Positions 63,875-64,000 of a stretch of DNA of 64,000 nucleotides are shown piece after piece. The position numbers and the translations under genes are program-made. The notes under the pieces are model-generated. The model ran no database searches. It saw nothing but the letters and a program-made list of their open reading frames with translations, and was not told the origin of the DNA. The number at the start of each line of letters is the position of its first letter. The stretch's first letter is position 1. The stretch lies in contig CAJTVH010000005.1 of the NCBI GenBank assembly GCA_910579745.1, positions 39,809 through 103,808 of the forward strand. Reading direction: 5' to 3'. The stretch is from an uncultured Clostridia bacterium. Lineage in GTDB: Bacteria > Bacillota > Clostridia > Lachnospirales > CAG-274.

Positions 63875-63903
63875 AGTATAATCCGAAGATATGATTTTGT
63901 CAA
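63875..63903 (-). promoter_or_regulatory. Promoter of tRNA-Lys
   Basis: TTGACA, 17-base spacer, TATACT, ending 28 bases before the tRNA. Confidence 0.8.
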
Positions 63904-64000
63904 TAGGTTTGGGCATATTTTTAATTTTAGTAAAAAAATATATAAAAACTATAAAAAGTTTTTATATATTTTTTTATTAATTATCCAAAGAATTTTTTAC

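Overview
The window looks like chromosomal DNA from a low-GC, anaerobic member of the Clostridia (Firmicutes). This is an inference from several things: strong GGAGG-type ribosome binding sites, spoVS, LL-diaminopimelate aminotransferase, the anaerobic ThiH/ThiG thiazole route, a streptococcal-type fabT-fabH-acpP-fabK gene order, and S-layer-homology and PepSY surface proteins. I cannot name the species. Most genes lie on the minus strand.

Layout. 1-2010: secreted YcdB/SLH protein running off the left edge. 2148-8859: polyamine operon speD-speA-speE-(broken FkbM methyltransferase)-carboxynorspermidine-type dehydrogenase-nspC. 9382-13460: decayed membrane protein plus two paralogous acyltransferase-3 genes, the second carrying a 15-base poly-C/G tract in its coding start. 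13854-18429: tuf, fusA, rpsG, rpsL (str operon). 18937-25365: ilvE, a tyrosine phosphatase, an SLH protein, dapL and an aspartate-type aminotransferase. 26071-29938: patchwork of acquired genes (hydrolase, methyltransferase, phosphotransferase pseudogene split by an IS630-family element). 30510-38402: spoVS, thiamine genes thiS-thiF-thiG-thiH-thiE, a hypothetical protein, and a copper-amine-oxidase-N/PepSY secreted protein. 38982-39838: rplM-rpsI. 39939-46963: accessory island with two copies of a SLOG + ribbon-helix-helix cassette flanking a 1005-residue surface protein. 46994-57798: complete type II fatty-acid synthesis operon fabT-fabH-acpP-fabK-fabD-fabG-fabF-accB-fabZ-accC-accD-accA. 58505-63847: diguanylate cyclase, thrC, a TPR membrane protein and tRNA-Lys.

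How the genes work together. The polyamine operon holds both the decarboxylated-SAM route (SpeD/SpeE) and the aspartate-semialdehyde route (dehydrogenase/NspC), which is unusual redundancy. The fab operon begins with its own MarR/FabT-type repressor, and two near-perfect FabT-like palindromes lie just upstream of it. The thi genes cover thiazole formation and coupling, behind a structured leader that lacks recognisable TPP-aptamer cores.

The most striking unexplained signals are: (1) a probable phase-variable acyltransferase, currently out of frame; (2) the duplicated SLOG/RHH cassette; (3) a 142-bp MITE inside an XRE regulator, whose exact excision restores the reading frame and whose ends match the IS630-family element 12 kb away; and (4) at least three dispersed families of palindromic intergenic repeats, sometimes nested.
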